From positions 225,489-289,488 of the forward strand of contig NZ_LXYI01000008.1 of assembly GCF_001650875.1 (NCBI RefSeq): DNA of 64,000 nt, in the 5' to 3' direction. How positions within the stretch are numbered: position 1 is the stretch's first letter; each line of letters begins with the position of its first letter. The translations under genes and the position numbers were made by a program. The notes under the pieces are model-generated. The model ran no database searches. It had not been told where the DNA came from and worked only from the letters and a program-made list of their open reading frames with translations. Shown piece after piece: positions 1 to 9,137 of this stretch. This DNA comes from Sulfitobacter sp. EhC04. GTDB taxonomy: Bacteria > Pseudomonadota > Alphaproteobacteria > Rhodobacterales > Rhodobacteraceae.

Positions 1-947
1 TCACGTTCGGCAATCAGCTTGTCACGCACCCTTTCGGCCGCGTCTTCAAATGCCTTTCGCGCTTCGCCAGTAGGCGTGACAACATTCGCGCCGCCGTCCA
101 CCAGCATCTGCTTGCCAACTTTCGTGGTGGCGTCCCAGCGGGAACCAAGATCCTTCCCAAAACCATCTGGCATCGCATCGAACAAAACCCGCAGATCTTC
201 GGGGATTTTCTCGTAGCTGTCTGGGTTCATGATCAAAGCAAAATTTGAAATGTAAGCATTCAGCTCAACTGCATCTGTAATCATCCCACCAAGCTTGAAC
301 GCAATGCCGGCCGAACCATGGTCAATCATCAGGCCGTCGATGACGTTCTTTTGCAGCGCTTCCGCCATCTCTGTTGAGGGAATACCAACAGCCGTAGCGC
401 CCATTTCCTCAAGCCAGAGTTTTGCGGCTTCGGTGGGAAACCGCATGCGCAGCCCCTTCAGGTCGTCCGGCGTATTGATCGGATGGCCTTTGGTGTAAAT
501 TTGCGCTGGCGGGTTTGTTGTCATGAACAAGACTTTGACGCCGCGGTGCTCCGCGTCGAGATAGGTTCGCAGCTCGGGCTTGTTGACCAGCATGTTCCCT
601 TGCACGGCGTTATCTACAAGAAAAGGAATGTCGATGAGCATCGCCAACGGGAACCGATCGCTTGTAGCGCCATCAAGGATAAGACCAATATCGACGGCCC
701 CCTTGCGCACCATATCATAGTGCTTAGGCATCGAGCCCAGTTGCCCCGAGTGATAGGTCTCAATATCAATTCGGCCATCCGACCGCTCTTCGATCGAAGC
801 TGCCCATTCGTCCAGATATTTGGACATGGGGTGACCCCCTGGAATCCAGTTACTAAGCCGCAGCGTGATTGGCTCTTCAGCCAACGCGACGCTAGCCGAT
901 AACGCTGTAACGGCAATCGCGCTCGCAATCTTGTTGAACAACTTCAT
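1..947 (-). CDS. TRAP transporter substrate-binding protein, DctP family (3' end cut by window edge)
   Basis: Reads leftward from ATG at 947 with GGGAGA about 6 bases upstream, open for 315 codons to the window edge. Residues 1-23 form a Sec signal peptide (MKLFNKI, hydrophobic core, ALA before EE), so the product is periplasmic. The body has DctP features: LSNWIPGGHP after the signal, QLGSM near 69-73, and a KGLRMRF segment at 164-170 holding the arginine that usually binds the substrate carboxylate. The family is normally about 330-340 residues, so perhaps 20 residues are missing. DctP proteins deliver organic acids to a DctQM membrane pair; those genes, if present, lie beyond the left edge. 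Confidence 0.9.
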   Translation of the reverse strand, partial: MKLFNKIASAIAVTALSASVALAEEPITLRLSNWIPGGHPMSKYLDEWAASIEERSDGRIDIETYHSGQLGSMPKHYDMVRKGAVDIGLILDGATSDRFPLAMLIDIPFLVDNAVQGNMLVNKPELRTYLDAEHRGVKVLFMTTNPPAQIYTKGHPINTPDDLKGLRMRFPTEAAKLWLEEMGATAVGIPSTEMAEALQKNVIDGLMIDHGSAGIAFKLGGMITDAVELNAYISNFALIMNPDSYEKIPEDLRVLFDAMPDGFGKDLGSRWDATTKVGKQMLVDGGANVVTPTGEARKAFEDAAERVRDKLIAER

Positions 948-1239
948 CTTAATTCTCCCAAATTCATGCAAAGCCGCAAGTATTTTTAAGTTAACAAATA
1001 TCTTGCCGACGCATATCCCCCCCCGATGGTACAAAACTTCGTTGCAGCGAGATACACTCCAAACCCTGGTCAGGTTTCCGCGTAGGGTAAGCTATTCTCT
1101 GCGCCTGCTGCTTGGGATTAGAGGGCCTCGCGCAAGACTCGGGTCACCTAACGTTGCCCGAAACCATAGACTTCAACGTGTTCGGCGAAAAGGAGTGGCT
1201 CAAGGTATACGTGAAACGCCGTAGCTGTTTCGTTGCTCA
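948..1239. other. Intergenic DNA upstream of dctP, no gene seen
   Basis: About 290 bases between the dctP start and the transposase scar. It should carry the dctP promoter, but I see no convincing -35/-10 pair or palindrome. Short open frames here show no family resemblance. Confidence 0.5.
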
Positions 1240-1243
1240 GTCA

Positions 1244-1640
1244 TTAGACCACGGATGGCGGCCTTCCGCCAAGGGCCGAATGGGCGCGCTTTCGGTTGTA
1301 GAACTCGATCCACTGTCCGACGCCCGCTGAACCTGTCACATTTTTGTGCCGCTCCATGTGCTCGTTTAGGCGAGCTTTCGTTCGGAAGCGACGGCGCTTT
1401 TCCACCCAAGTGCTGAGTTTCTGCGTCGCGGATTTCTGAACCCGTTCAGGTATTCGAAGATGGCCATCTCCGCCTGCCACTGCGTTTCCCAAGACCGTCG
1501 TCAGGTGAACTCTGTCTTGGTCTCTACCAGATACGGGAAACCCTTGCGTGTCGGCAGGCAAGTGGTGCCTGCCGCCGAGACCCGGTTGGGGTGATCCACC
1601 TGCAACCCGCGCAGCGGATAGAGCCACATCTTGTGCCATT
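1244..1640 (-). mobile_element. Scar of IS3-family transposase fragments (decayed, mosaic)
   Basis: Three leftward fragments in different frames resemble IS3-family OrfB proteins. Around 1620-1501 a frame reads YPLRGLQVDHPNRV and later LPTRKGFPYLV, matching the integrase-core entry (VDHPNRVWAADITY...RGFLYLV) but ending at a stop. Around 1490-1366 another reads WQAEMAIFEYLNGFRNPRRR then NSALGWKSAV and a stop, which is a C-terminal end. Around 1325-1244 a third reads GQWIEFYNRKRAHSALGG and a stop, which is a second, different C-terminal end. Two distinct C-termini within 250 bases mean at least two IS copies decayed or recombined here. No intact ORF or clear terminal inverted repeats remain. 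Confidence 0.8.
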
Positions 1641-1702
1641 TCGCTGGGAGCCGCATGGCACGGTATGTAGCCCCCAATGCACCTGATCGGATAATCTTGA
1701 GG

Positions 1703-2911
1703 CTATGTTTGCAGCAACGCTTTCAGATTGGTCTCCAAATTGGAAACCAACTCTGGCACAGGTGATTTTCCGCTTTCAATCAAACGCTTGGCGACCATGT
1801 AGTCACGTGGAGCATTCAGGGCATCGACGGCAAGCAGCCGTTCTCCCTGATAATACCAGAACGATTTGCTGACGTTGTCCGTTGTCCGGGAAACAACACG
1901 GTCATATCCTTGGTTCAGCCCTGCAATCTGCAATTTGACATCATATTGGTCTGACCAGAACCAAGGTTTGGCCTCATACTCTTTTTCAGCGCCCATAACA
2001 TTGTCTGCCACGCATTCAGATTGGTCGATCGCGTTTGGCACGCTTTCCAGCCGAACACGAGAGCCCTGATATGGGAAAGACGCACAATCTCCGGCCGCCC
2101 AGATGTTTGCATCCGATGTGCGCCCAAATTCATCAACGCGGACGCCGTTCTCAATCGCCAAACCGGCGTCTTCGGCCAGTTTGGTCGCTGGGGCCACGCC
2201 GATCCCCGATATCACAAAGTCGGCCTCCAGCTTGGAACCATCGGACAGCAGGGCACCTGTTACTTGCGTGTCTCCCAACAGCCGCGTTACGCCCACGCCT
2301 TCACGTATGTCGACCCCGTGCCCCTTGTGCAAAGACCGGAAGTAATCAGAGCTTTCTTTTGCCGCCACCCGCTGCAATATCCGCTCGGCCATTTCGACAA
2401 GAGTCACCTTCAACCCTGTTTTTGCCGCTACGGCAGCGGCCTCTAAGCCGATATATCCTCCGCCAATGACCAAAAGCCGCGCGCCGGGACGAAACGCTGG
2501 TTTCATCTGGTCGATATCTTTCAGTGTCCGTACGCAAAAGACATTCTGTAGTTCACCCCCACTGGCACGGGGAAGACGATGAGGTTTGGCACCAGTGGCC
2601 AGAACCAGGTCGGTGTAACTGTGCGTGTTTTCACCACAACGCACTGTTCTATTGTCACGGTCGATCGCCGTTACCGTCTGGTTGAGGCGGATATCAATGT
2701 TGTTGTCAAAATAGTATTTCTCTGGCCGTAGAAAAAGTCTCGGGCGCTCCATTTCTCCCTGAAGGTATTTTTTCGACAAGGGGGGACGCTGATAGGGTAC
2801 AACAGGTTCTTCCCCGATCAAGGTGATTGACCCGTCAAACCCGTTGCCACGGAGCCGCGTTACAACAGAACAACCAGCCTGCCCTGCGCCGATGACGACG
2901 ACATTCTTCAT
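1703..2911 (-). CDS. FAD-dependent ferredoxin reductase (putidaredoxin/rhodocoxin reductase type)
   Basis: 402 residues. An FAD-binding GAGQAG lies at 8-13, ATGAKP at 105-110, the NAD-binding GGGYIG at 150-155, and the second FAD motif WAAGDCA at 271-277. This is the layout of reductases that pass electrons from NADH to a 2Fe-2S ferredoxin serving a class I P450. It is the last gene of a leftward run (hydrolase, thiolase, VOC, this gene; gaps 39, 88 and 78 bases). A P450 and a matching ferredoxin lie 11-13 kb away, so this is their likely reductase, although a dedicated partner cannot be proven from sequence. Confidence 0.9.
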   Translation of the reverse strand: MKNVVVIGAGQAGCSVVTRLRGNGFDGSITLIGEEPVVPYQRPPLSKKYLQGEMERPRLFLRPEKYYFDNNIDIRLNQTVTAIDRDNRTVRCGENTHSYTDLVLATGAKPHRLPRASGGELQNVFCVRTLKDIDQMKPAFRPGARLLVIGGGYIGLEAAAVAAKTGLKVTLVEMAERILQRVAAKESSDYFRSLHKGHGVDIREGVGVTRLLGDTQVTGALLSDGSKLEADFVISGIGVAPATKLAEDAGLAIENGVRVDEFGRTSDANIWAAGDCASFPYQGSRVRLESVPNAIDQSECVADNVMGAEKEYEAKPWFWSDQYDVKLQIAGLNQGYDRVVSRTTDNVSKSFWYYQGERLLAVDALNAPRDYMVAKRLIESGKSPVPELVSNLETNLKALLQT

Positions 2912-2989
2912 GCTTCAGCCTAATTCGAAGAAACGGGCGATCGTTCGCCCGTTTTTCTGGTTTTGAAAAGATGGTATGCTAACGGGCCG

Positions 2990-3625
2990 TCAGTGGCCCT
3001 CGCCAGCCAGGTTTCTCTCTGCACGACGCTTCTGAGCGAGTTCGACCATGGCTTGAACCACGTCCCGACCTTCTTCTTTTGCCTGCCGCTTTGCTGTTGT
3101 CCACAATTTGAAATCTTGCTCCGCGGTTTCGATATGGTTGTTCCAGTTTTCATCCAACGGAACAGTGATCTCCAGTCGAACCCCATTGGGGTCGAAGAAA
3201 TAGATCGACAAGATGATCCCGTGATCGGTGGGCCCAACTACGTCAATGTCATTGGCCAACAGCCAATCGTACCATTGCATCAGGACATCTTTGGATTCTG
3301 CCTCGAGCGCAATGTGCGTGAAGACATCATAGGCCGGGTGTGTCGACTTTGCAGGAGCAGGCAGGCCTGGAGCCTCAAAGAAGGCAAAGGTTGATCCATC
3401 CTTCATCTTGAAGAATATGTGGAAATAGGGAAACTCGTCGCCGGTCGACGGGACGGAATCGTCGATGACCGTGCTGGCGATTTCCATACCCATGATGCGG
3501 GTGTAAAAATTATAGGTGGCCTCGACATCATGCGTCACCCAAGCAGCATGATTCAGCATCATTGGCGTCAGGCCGGGATTGCGGATTTCCGGAGCTTTTG
3601 ACGGTTGAACATCAGTTTTGGACAT
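2990..3625 (-). CDS. VOC (glyoxalase/extradiol dioxygenase fold) protein
   Basis: 211 residues with one VOC module: MLNHAAWVTHDVEATYNFYT at about 23-42, a middle FTHIALEAE segment, and FFDPNGVRLEIT near the end. The paired H...E positions of the two halves could bind one metal ion. VOC enzymes include extradiol dioxygenases, glyoxalases and epimerases, and I cannot assign the reaction. A charged helical tail after residue 170 (AKRQAKEEGRD) is an extension. A GAGGAA Shine-Dalgarno precedes the ATG. The second-last place in a P450-linked operon suggests a role on an oxygenated intermediate. Confidence 0.8.
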   Translation of the reverse strand: MSKTDVQPSKAPEIRNPGLTPMMLNHAAWVTHDVEATYNFYTRIMGMEIASTVIDDSVPSTGDEFPYFHIFFKMKDGSTFAFFEAPGLPAPAKSTHPAYDVFTHIALEAESKDVLMQWYDWLLANDIDVVGPTDHGIILSIYFFDPNGVRLEITVPLDENWNNHIETAEQDFKLWTTAKRQAKEEGRDVVQAMVELAQKRRAERNLAGEGH

Positions 3626-3713
3626 AGTCAGTTCCTCAAATTTTAGGTCAGCGATATTTATGAAGAAGATAGGGATTTCCCTGAGAGGTATATGTCCCCC
3701 TTAGTGGGACCCT

Positions 3714-4883
3714 TTAGCGAATCCGCTCTAGAATGCTGGCATAGTTGGCGACTGCGGTGCCGCCCATGTTGAACACCCCTGCAAGCTTTGGATCACGGAT
3801 CTGAATCGGGTCTGGCATCTCTTGGCAAAGCTGCATGGCGGCAATGGCGTGCATGGAAACACCGGTCGCTCCGACGGGGTGGCCCTTGGCTTTCAGGCCT
3901 CCCGACGGGTTCACGGGAAGTTTCCCATCCATATCAACAAGCCCGTCGCGAATGGCGCTCGCACCCTGTCCCGCCGGAACAAGGCCCATCGCTTCGTATT
4001 CGATCAACTCGGCAATGGTGAAACAATCATGGGTCTCTACAAAGGAAAGATCATCTAGGCTGGTGCCGGATCTGTCGAACGCGGTTTGCCAGGCGCGTGT
4101 GCACCCTTCCATCTTCAGGATATCGCGTCCGGACATCGGCAAATAATCGTTGCAGTGTGCCGTGCCACGAAACGCAACTGCACGCTGCATGGTTTGTGCG
4201 GTGTCCTGATTGGTAATCACCATGGCCACAGCGCCATCCGACACAAGAGAACAGTCAGTGCGCTTTAAAGGCCCGGCAACAAAGGGATTCTTTTCACTTT
4301 CCGTCCTGCAAAACTCATACCCGAGGTCTATTTGCATCTGCGCAAGTGGATTTGATGCCCCGTTTTTATGGTTTTTGGCCGCGATCCGCGCCAGAGCGTC
4401 CGACTGGTCGCCATACTTTTGGAAATACGCCGAGGCAATCTTGCCAAACACACCGGCAAACCCTCCGGCGATGTCGCCCTCTTCGGGAAGATATGACGCC
4501 CTTAGAAGGTTGTTTCCAACTTCGGGGCCTTTGGAGTCGGTCATCTTCTCGACTCCGACCACCAGAACCGTCTTGGCCTCACCCGCCGCGATGGATTTCA
4601 ATGCCTGGTAGACTGCTGCGGAACCCGTGGCGCAAGCATTTTCAACTCGGGTGGCCGGCTTGAAGCGAAAGCCGCTGTCCGCTTGCAGCACAAGGCTTGC
4701 CGTAAAGCTTTGCTGCGAGAAGCCTGCGTTGAAATGGCCCAGGACAATCTCGTCGATATCCCCCGGTTCCAATCCGGCATGCTCCAGCGCACCCATTGCG
4801 GCGGCTTTGATCATGGTTTCAACTGTTTCATCGGCATGTTTGCCAAACGGCAAGTGATGCCAGCCAACGATTGCGGAATTCAT
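3714..4883 (-). CDS. Thiolase-family protein, SCP-x/lipid-transfer type
   Basis: 389 residues. The nucleophilic cysteine is C84 in ENACATGSAA, an HDCF motif (285-288) replaces the NEAF of classical thiolases, and H335 lies in KGHPVGATG. HDCF is typical of SCP-x-like thiolases, which often act on sterol, bile-acid or other bulky acyl-CoA side chains. It most likely cleaves or forms a 3-ketoacyl-CoA. An AGGAG ribosome site precedes the ATG and the hydrolase gene ends 39 bases upstream, so both belong to one transcript. The cysteine and the GHP histidine are present, so it appears functional. Confidence 0.85.
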   Translation of the reverse strand: MNSAIVGWHHLPFGKHADETVETMIKAAAMGALEHAGLEPGDIDEIVLGHFNAGFSQQSFTASLVLQADSGFRFKPATRVENACATGSAAVYQALKSIAAGEAKTVLVVGVEKMTDSKGPEVGNNLLRASYLPEEGDIAGGFAGVFGKIASAYFQKYGDQSDALARIAAKNHKNGASNPLAQMQIDLGYEFCRTESEKNPFVAGPLKRTDCSLVSDGAVAMVITNQDTAQTMQRAVAFRGTAHCNDYLPMSGRDILKMEGCTRAWQTAFDRSGTSLDDLSFVETHDCFTIAELIEYEAMGLVPAGQGASAIRDGLVDMDGKLPVNPSGGLKAKGHPVGATGVSMHAIAAMQLCQEMPDPIQIRDPKLAGVFNMGGTAVANYASILERIR

Positions 4884-4922
4884 GTGGTGCTCCTGTTCAT
4901 ATCTGCGGGGAGGTGTGCTGTT

Positions 4923-6104
4923 TCAGACATCGAACAACGAATGACTGCTCAACCAGCTCAACTGCTTCGCCACTACTTTTTCAAGGTGATCCGGTTGACC
5001 TGCATAATAGTGCGTGCCCCCCTCAATCACATGATAGGTCTTGTCCTCGCTTCCGGCGGCCGCATAGATTGAAGGTGTGTGATAGGGCGGCACCGCATCA
5101 TCTGCGCTGTTTTCGATGGCCAGCAACGGCACTGAGATCTTGGCGGCATTGCGGACACCGTCAGCATTCGTGTCTTCAATTGACCATTGTGAAAGCCAGG
5201 CACGCAAGGTTGCAAAGCGACCCAATGCAACGGGCCCCGTATTGGCTGTTTCGGGGTTGCCGACGTAGCTCCACCTCGGCTTGCGGTCATTGGGGTCCAG
5301 CGTCGGATCCAAAAACCGTGGATCTGCAAAAGTGCGATGGGTCACGAAAGGACGTTCAAGCTCGGCGGTGCCGCGCGATTTCAGGTCATTAAGTGTCTCA
5401 AGAACGCGCGTGCGAATTTTATCAATCCTTGCGCGCTGCGCCACGCGGTAGGCCGCAATAAAATCGGCGCTGTAAGGCGGCTGGTTCGGATTGGCAGGGT
5501 TGTAAATGTCCAGTTCCGGATTCCTCTTGTCGGGATCGAACTCATCCAGAACTGACGGGTCGATATTATCCAGCAAAAGCTGCGCCCGTGAGATGTGAGC
5601 CGCCTGGAAAACCAGTGCGTCCGCCGGAATCAGCCCAGCTCCCTTGATATCTACAGGATCGCCTGCCGGGGTTTGCGTGATGGTCGGGCTTTCAGCCTGC
5701 GCCTGATACATCAACGTCAGCGAGCCGCCGCCGCTCCAGCCGACCAGCACTACTTTTTCATAACCAAGCACTTCCTTTGCGTGGCGTATGTAAGCACCCA
5801 GATCGAACAGGACTTTTTCAAGGATCAAGGCTGTATCGTTCTTTGCATAACGACTGGCCGCGCACAGGACATGAACGCCGCGTGCTGCCAAAGACCGAGG
5901 CACAGGCAGGAGTTGCAAAGTCGAAGCCGGATGCATGAAGATGCACAGCGTTTTTGAAGTGACACCCTTGGGCCGAATAAGAATTCCCTCTAGGTTCACT
6001 GCACCCTGGTTTCCGGCAAACCCGTAGGTCTCCTGAAACTGACTGCTCTCTTCGTACTGAATGTGAAGCCAGTTGAATTCAAGTTCAAACGGTTCCTGAT
6101 ACAT
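4923..6104 (-). CDS. Alpha/beta hydrolase
   Basis: 393 residues, first gene of the leftward run and divergent from the WrbA-like gene. GWSGGG at 122-127 places the nucleophile at S124. NSADDAVP near 332-339 supplies the acid (D335 or D336), and GGTHYY puts the catalytic histidine at H365. FMHPAS near 56-61 could form the oxyanion hole. No signal peptide is seen, so it is cytoplasmic. The large insert between residues 150 and 300 is unusual for a small esterase. Possible roles are ester or lactone hydrolysis, or C-C bond hydrolysis of a ring-opened intermediate. AGGAG precedes the start. Confidence 0.8.
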   Translation of the reverse strand: MYQEPFELEFNWLHIQYEESSQFQETYGFAGNQGAVNLEGILIRPKGVTSKTLCIFMHPASTLQLLPVPRSLAARGVHVLCAASRYAKNDTALILEKVLFDLGAYIRHAKEVLGYEKVVLVGWSGGGSLTLMYQAQAESPTITQTPAGDPVDIKGAGLIPADALVFQAAHISRAQLLLDNIDPSVLDEFDPDKRNPELDIYNPANPNQPPYSADFIAAYRVAQRARIDKIRTRVLETLNDLKSRGTAELERPFVTHRTFADPRFLDPTLDPNDRKPRWSYVGNPETANTGPVALGRFATLRAWLSQWSIEDTNADGVRNAAKISVPLLAIENSADDAVPPYHTPSIYAAAGSEDKTYHVIEGGTHYYAGQPDHLEKVVAKQLSWLSSHSLFDV

Positions 6105-6269
6105 CGTCGCTCCTGCCTGAAATTTCCAAGTTTGACGTTACTCTGCCCAGTGAAACCACTGGTCACCCACGATAGGGACAATCTCTGTCCCTTCTCACAG
6201 GTTCATGCCCAAACATCTGCGCATCTATTCTACCCCTATCCGTCGCAGACAAAATTTCAGGAGCCACAG

Positions 6270-6869
6270 GTGACCAATATTACAATTGTATATTACAGCA
6301 GCACAGGCCACACCCATGCGCTAGCTAACGCCGTTGCCGAAGGCGCACGCGCAGAACAGGCCACGGTTCGCATCCGTAAGGTGCCCGAGACTGCACCTGA
6401 CGCGGCGATCGACAGCCGAAAGGAATGGCGCGATCACCTGACCGAGACGCAGGACATCCCCGAGGCCACGCTGGAAGATCTGGACTGGGCCAACGGTATG
6501 ATCTTCGGAACGCCGACCCGCTTCGGGTTACCCGCAGCGCAGATAAAACAGTTCATTGACCAAACCGGGCCGCTTTGGTCCCAAGGCAAGTTGCAGGACA
6601 AGCCCGTCAGTGTCTTTGGCGGTGCCGGAAATGCGCATGGCGGGCAAGAATCAACCCTGCTCGCATTGTGCAACACCTTCTATCACTGGGGCTCGGTTAT
6701 CGTACCCAACGGGTACACCGACAGCGCATTTGGCGCAGCAGGTGGTAACCCATACGGGCTGAGCTTTACTGCCGCTGGTGTTTCCAAGCTGCCGGACACC
6801 ATCCTGAATGCTGCCCGCAGTCAGGGGCAACGCATGGCGCGCTTCGCGCGATTGCTGTCGGCTGATTGA
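6270..6869 (+). CDS. WrbA-type flavodoxin-fold NAD(P)H:quinone oxidoreductase
   Basis: 199 residues from a GTG start at 6270, chosen because AGGAG lies 6 bases upstream and the protein then begins with the flavodoxin strand (TNITIVYYSSTGHTHALANA). The FMN-phosphate loop is YSSTGHTH; GTPTRFG, FGGAGNAHGGQE and the NPYGLS region are WrbA hallmarks. A longer upstream open frame lacks a ribosome site. WrbA proteins carry out two-electron reduction of quinones, which would suit detoxifying quinones made by oxygenases. It leads a rightward set with the CaiB-like and HMG-CoA-lyase-like genes. Confidence 0.85.
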   Translation: MTNITIVYYSSTGHTHALANAVAEGARAEQATVRIRKVPETAPDAAIDSRKEWRDHLTETQDIPEATLEDLDWANGMIFGTPTRFGLPAAQIKQFIDQTGPLWSQGKLQDKPVSVFGGAGNAHGGQESTLLALCNTFYHWGSVIVPNGYTDSAFGAAGGNPYGLSFTAAGVSKLPDTILNAARSQGQRMARFARLLSAD

Positions 6870-6952
6870 GACCCGACCGGGAACCCTCGCTCTACCCTTC
6901 CCGGTCAAACCCCACCTACAATTTTCCTCAAGACAAGATCTGGTTACCCATC

Positions 6953-8176
6953 ATGACAACAGACCAAGCCTCCGGCCCTCTGAGCGGGCTTAGGATCCTG
7001 GAAATCGGCCACTTTGTAGCTGCTCCGTTTTGTACTCGCCTGCTGGCAGACCTTGGGGCGGATGTGATCAAGATAGAACCGCACGGGGGCGATCCGGTGC
7101 GCAAATGGGGTGCGTCCGTTGATGACAATTCGCTCTGGTGGTCGGTACATGGGCGCAACAAGCGCTCTGTGCGGCTGAACCTGAAAGCTCCGGGAGCCAC
7201 GGATATCGTCTTGGATATTCTGCGCAACTGTGACGCTGTGGTCGAGAACTTTCGTCCCGGCCAACTGGCCCGTATGGGGCTGAGCAATGAAACCATGCGC
7301 CGTGACAACCCAGGTTTGATAGTTACCCATGTTTCGGGCTTCGGGCAGGACGGCCCCTATCGCGACCGTGCGGCCTTTGGCGTCATCGGCGAAGCGATCG
7401 GGGGATTGCGGTATCTTTCGGACCATGCACCGGGCACAAGTGATCTGCCCCCGGTTCGGGCGGGCATCAGCATCGGGGATTCCCTGGCCGGACTTTATGC
7501 AGCGTTTGGTCTGGTTACAGCACTCTGGCAGCGCGACCAGGCGAATGGCGATGGGAAGGGGCGCACCATTGACGTTGCGCTTACGGAATCTGTTCTTAGC
7601 ATGATGGAAGGCACATTGCCGGAATATGGTATGCTGGGGAACGTGCGCCAGCCCACTGGCTCGCGCATTCCCACGGCCGCACCGTCCAGCGCCTACCCCA
7701 CAAAGGACGGGAAATGGGTGCTGATCGCTGGCAACTCGGAACCGATCTTCAAACGCCTGTGCGAGCTGATTGGCTCGCCCGAACTGCCAGATGATGTTCG
7801 CTTTGCCAGCAACCCAACCCGTGTCGCCAATGTCGATGAGCTCGATGCCATCATCGCAAACTGGACCTCTCAGCAAGAATCCACCTCGCTGCTTTCGCTT
7901 CTTGAGCAGTCGGATATCCCTTCTTCCGGGATTTACAGCGCGACCGAGATCGCGAATGACCCACAGTACCGGCAGCGAAATATGGTGCGCGAGGTCGAGG
8001 ATGCCCGGTTTGCAAAACCCGTTCTGCACCCCGGTATCGTACCACATTTCGTCGAAGACCCAGGAAACGTCAGGTGGTGCGGCCCCGCTATCGGCCAGCA
8101 CACTACAGAGGTGCTGACGGAAGTTGGCTATGATGCAGACACCATCGCCACATTAGTTGCAAACGGAGTGATCTGA
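6953..8176 (+). CDS. Family III CoA-transferase (CaiB/BaiF)
   Basis: 407 residues from ATG 6953, which matches the usual family N-terminus (LRILEIGHFVAAPFCTRLLA). The conserved LGADVIKIEP, VVENFRPGQLARMGL, SGFGQDGPYRDR and GISIGDSLAG segments are present. In frc/CaiB enzymes an aspartate follows the GPY stretch (YD..QA.SG); here the matching text is FGVIGEAIGG, so that aspartate seems to be glycine, as in a sub-branch of the family. The stop shares one base with the start of the lyase gene, so the pair is translationally coupled. A role in activating a branched dicarboxylate for the lyase is inferred. Confidence 0.85.
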   Translation: MTTDQASGPLSGLRILEIGHFVAAPFCTRLLADLGADVIKIEPHGGDPVRKWGASVDDNSLWWSVHGRNKRSVRLNLKAPGATDIVLDILRNCDAVVENFRPGQLARMGLSNETMRRDNPGLIVTHVSGFGQDGPYRDRAAFGVIGEAIGGLRYLSDHAPGTSDLPPVRAGISIGDSLAGLYAAFGLVTALWQRDQANGDGKGRTIDVALTESVLSMMEGTLPEYGMLGNVRQPTGSRIPTAAPSSAYPTKDGKWVLIAGNSEPIFKRLCELIGSPELPDDVRFASNPTRVANVDELDAIIANWTSQQESTSLLSLLEQSDIPSSGIYSATEIANDPQYRQRNMVREVEDARFAKPVLHPGIVPHFVEDPGNVRWCGPAIGQHTTEVLTEVGYDADTIATLVANGVI

Positions 8177-9090
8177 TGCTGAACGAACGTTTGAAGGTGA
8201 TCGAAGTAGGCCCGCGCGACGGGTTTCAGGGCATTGGCCCGTTTATTCCGACAGAGGAAAAGATCGCCTACCTTGAAAGGCTCGTGGCGGCAGGGCTGAC
8301 CGAGATTGAAATCGGATCCTTCGTCAGTGCGCGCGCGCTGCCACAGATGGCCGACACACCGGAATTGCTGACCGCCTGCGCCAGAATCCAAGGCGTGACC
8401 CCACGGGTTCTGGTGCCCAATGCCAAATATGCCCGCCGGGCGCTGGACCATGGCGCGCAAAATCTTGTTTTTGTGCTCTCCGTGTCCGAATCCCATAATC
8501 GCAACAATGTGCGGCGTCATCCAGACGAGTCCGCGGATGAATATCTGGAAATTGTCGCGCTACTGCCTGACGGCGTAAAGATGCGGCTGGATCTGGCGAC
8601 GTCTTTCGATTGTCCATTTGAAGGACGGATTGAGTCCGACGCGACACTGCGGATGATCGAAAAGCTTGCACCGGCTTTGCCCGAAGCCGAGATTTGCCCC
8701 TGCGATACTACGGGAAAGGCAGTTCCCGATCAGGTGGGGCAACTGTTTCGCGACGCAAGTCAGAGCTTTCCGGATGTGAAACGCTGGGCTCTGCATGCAC
8801 ATGACACCTACGGGCTAGGGCTGGCCAACGTGTTTTCAGCATGGCAAGCAGGCGTTCGCATTATGGATGCCTCATTTGGAGGATTGGGCGGCTGCCCCTT
8901 TGCACCCGGTGCAACGGGCAACGTCGCGACCGAAGATCTGGTGTGGATGTTCGAACGAATGGGCGTTGAGACAGGTGTCGATTTGGACAAACTGATACCA
9001 TTGTCCAGCGCCGCCGAGAAGATCCCCGGCGGTCAGACAGGTGGGCGCGTGCGCGATGCGCTGACCAAGAAAGGCGATTGCGTGGCCTGA
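8176..9090 (+). CDS. Hydroxymethylglutaryl-CoA lyase-like protein
   Basis: 304 residues with the HMGL/TIM-barrel layout: VGPRDGFQ at 11-18 (R14, D15), metal ligands in LHAHDTYG (H207, H209), and the signature GGLGGCPFAPGATGN at 235-249 with catalytic C240, followed by VATED. The family splits HMG-CoA or similar 3-hydroxy-3-methyl-acyl-CoAs into acetyl-CoA and a ketoacid. Together with the coupled CoA-transferase this suggests handling of a methyl-branched intermediate, as in leucine or acyclic-terpene breakdown. The exact substrate is not determined by sequence. Confidence 0.87.
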   Translation: MLNERLKVIEVGPRDGFQGIGPFIPTEEKIAYLERLVAAGLTEIEIGSFVSARALPQMADTPELLTACARIQGVTPRVLVPNAKYARRALDHGAQNLVFVLSVSESHNRNNVRRHPDESADEYLEIVALLPDGVKMRLDLATSFDCPFEGRIESDATLRMIEKLAPALPEAEICPCDTTGKAVPDQVGQLFRDASQSFPDVKRWALHAHDTYGLGLANVFSAWQAGVRIMDASFGGLGGCPFAPGATGNVATEDLVWMFERMGVETGVDLDKLIPLSSAAEKIPGGQTGGRVRDALTKKGDCVA

Positions 9091-9097
9091 TGACCCG

Positions 9098-9137
9098 CAA
9101 CTGGTCCAAATGCTTCTTATTGCGTTTGGACCAGTTG
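9098..9137. terminator. Long hairpin between convergent genes, likely bidirectional terminator
   Basis: The arms CAACTGGTCCAAATGC (9098-9113) and GCGTTTGGACCAGTTG (9122-9137) pair over 16 bases with one T-G wobble around an 8-base AT-rich loop. It sits just after the lyase stop and covers the last codons of the facing acyl-CoA ligase gene. No strong T-run follows on the plus side. Confidence 0.6.
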
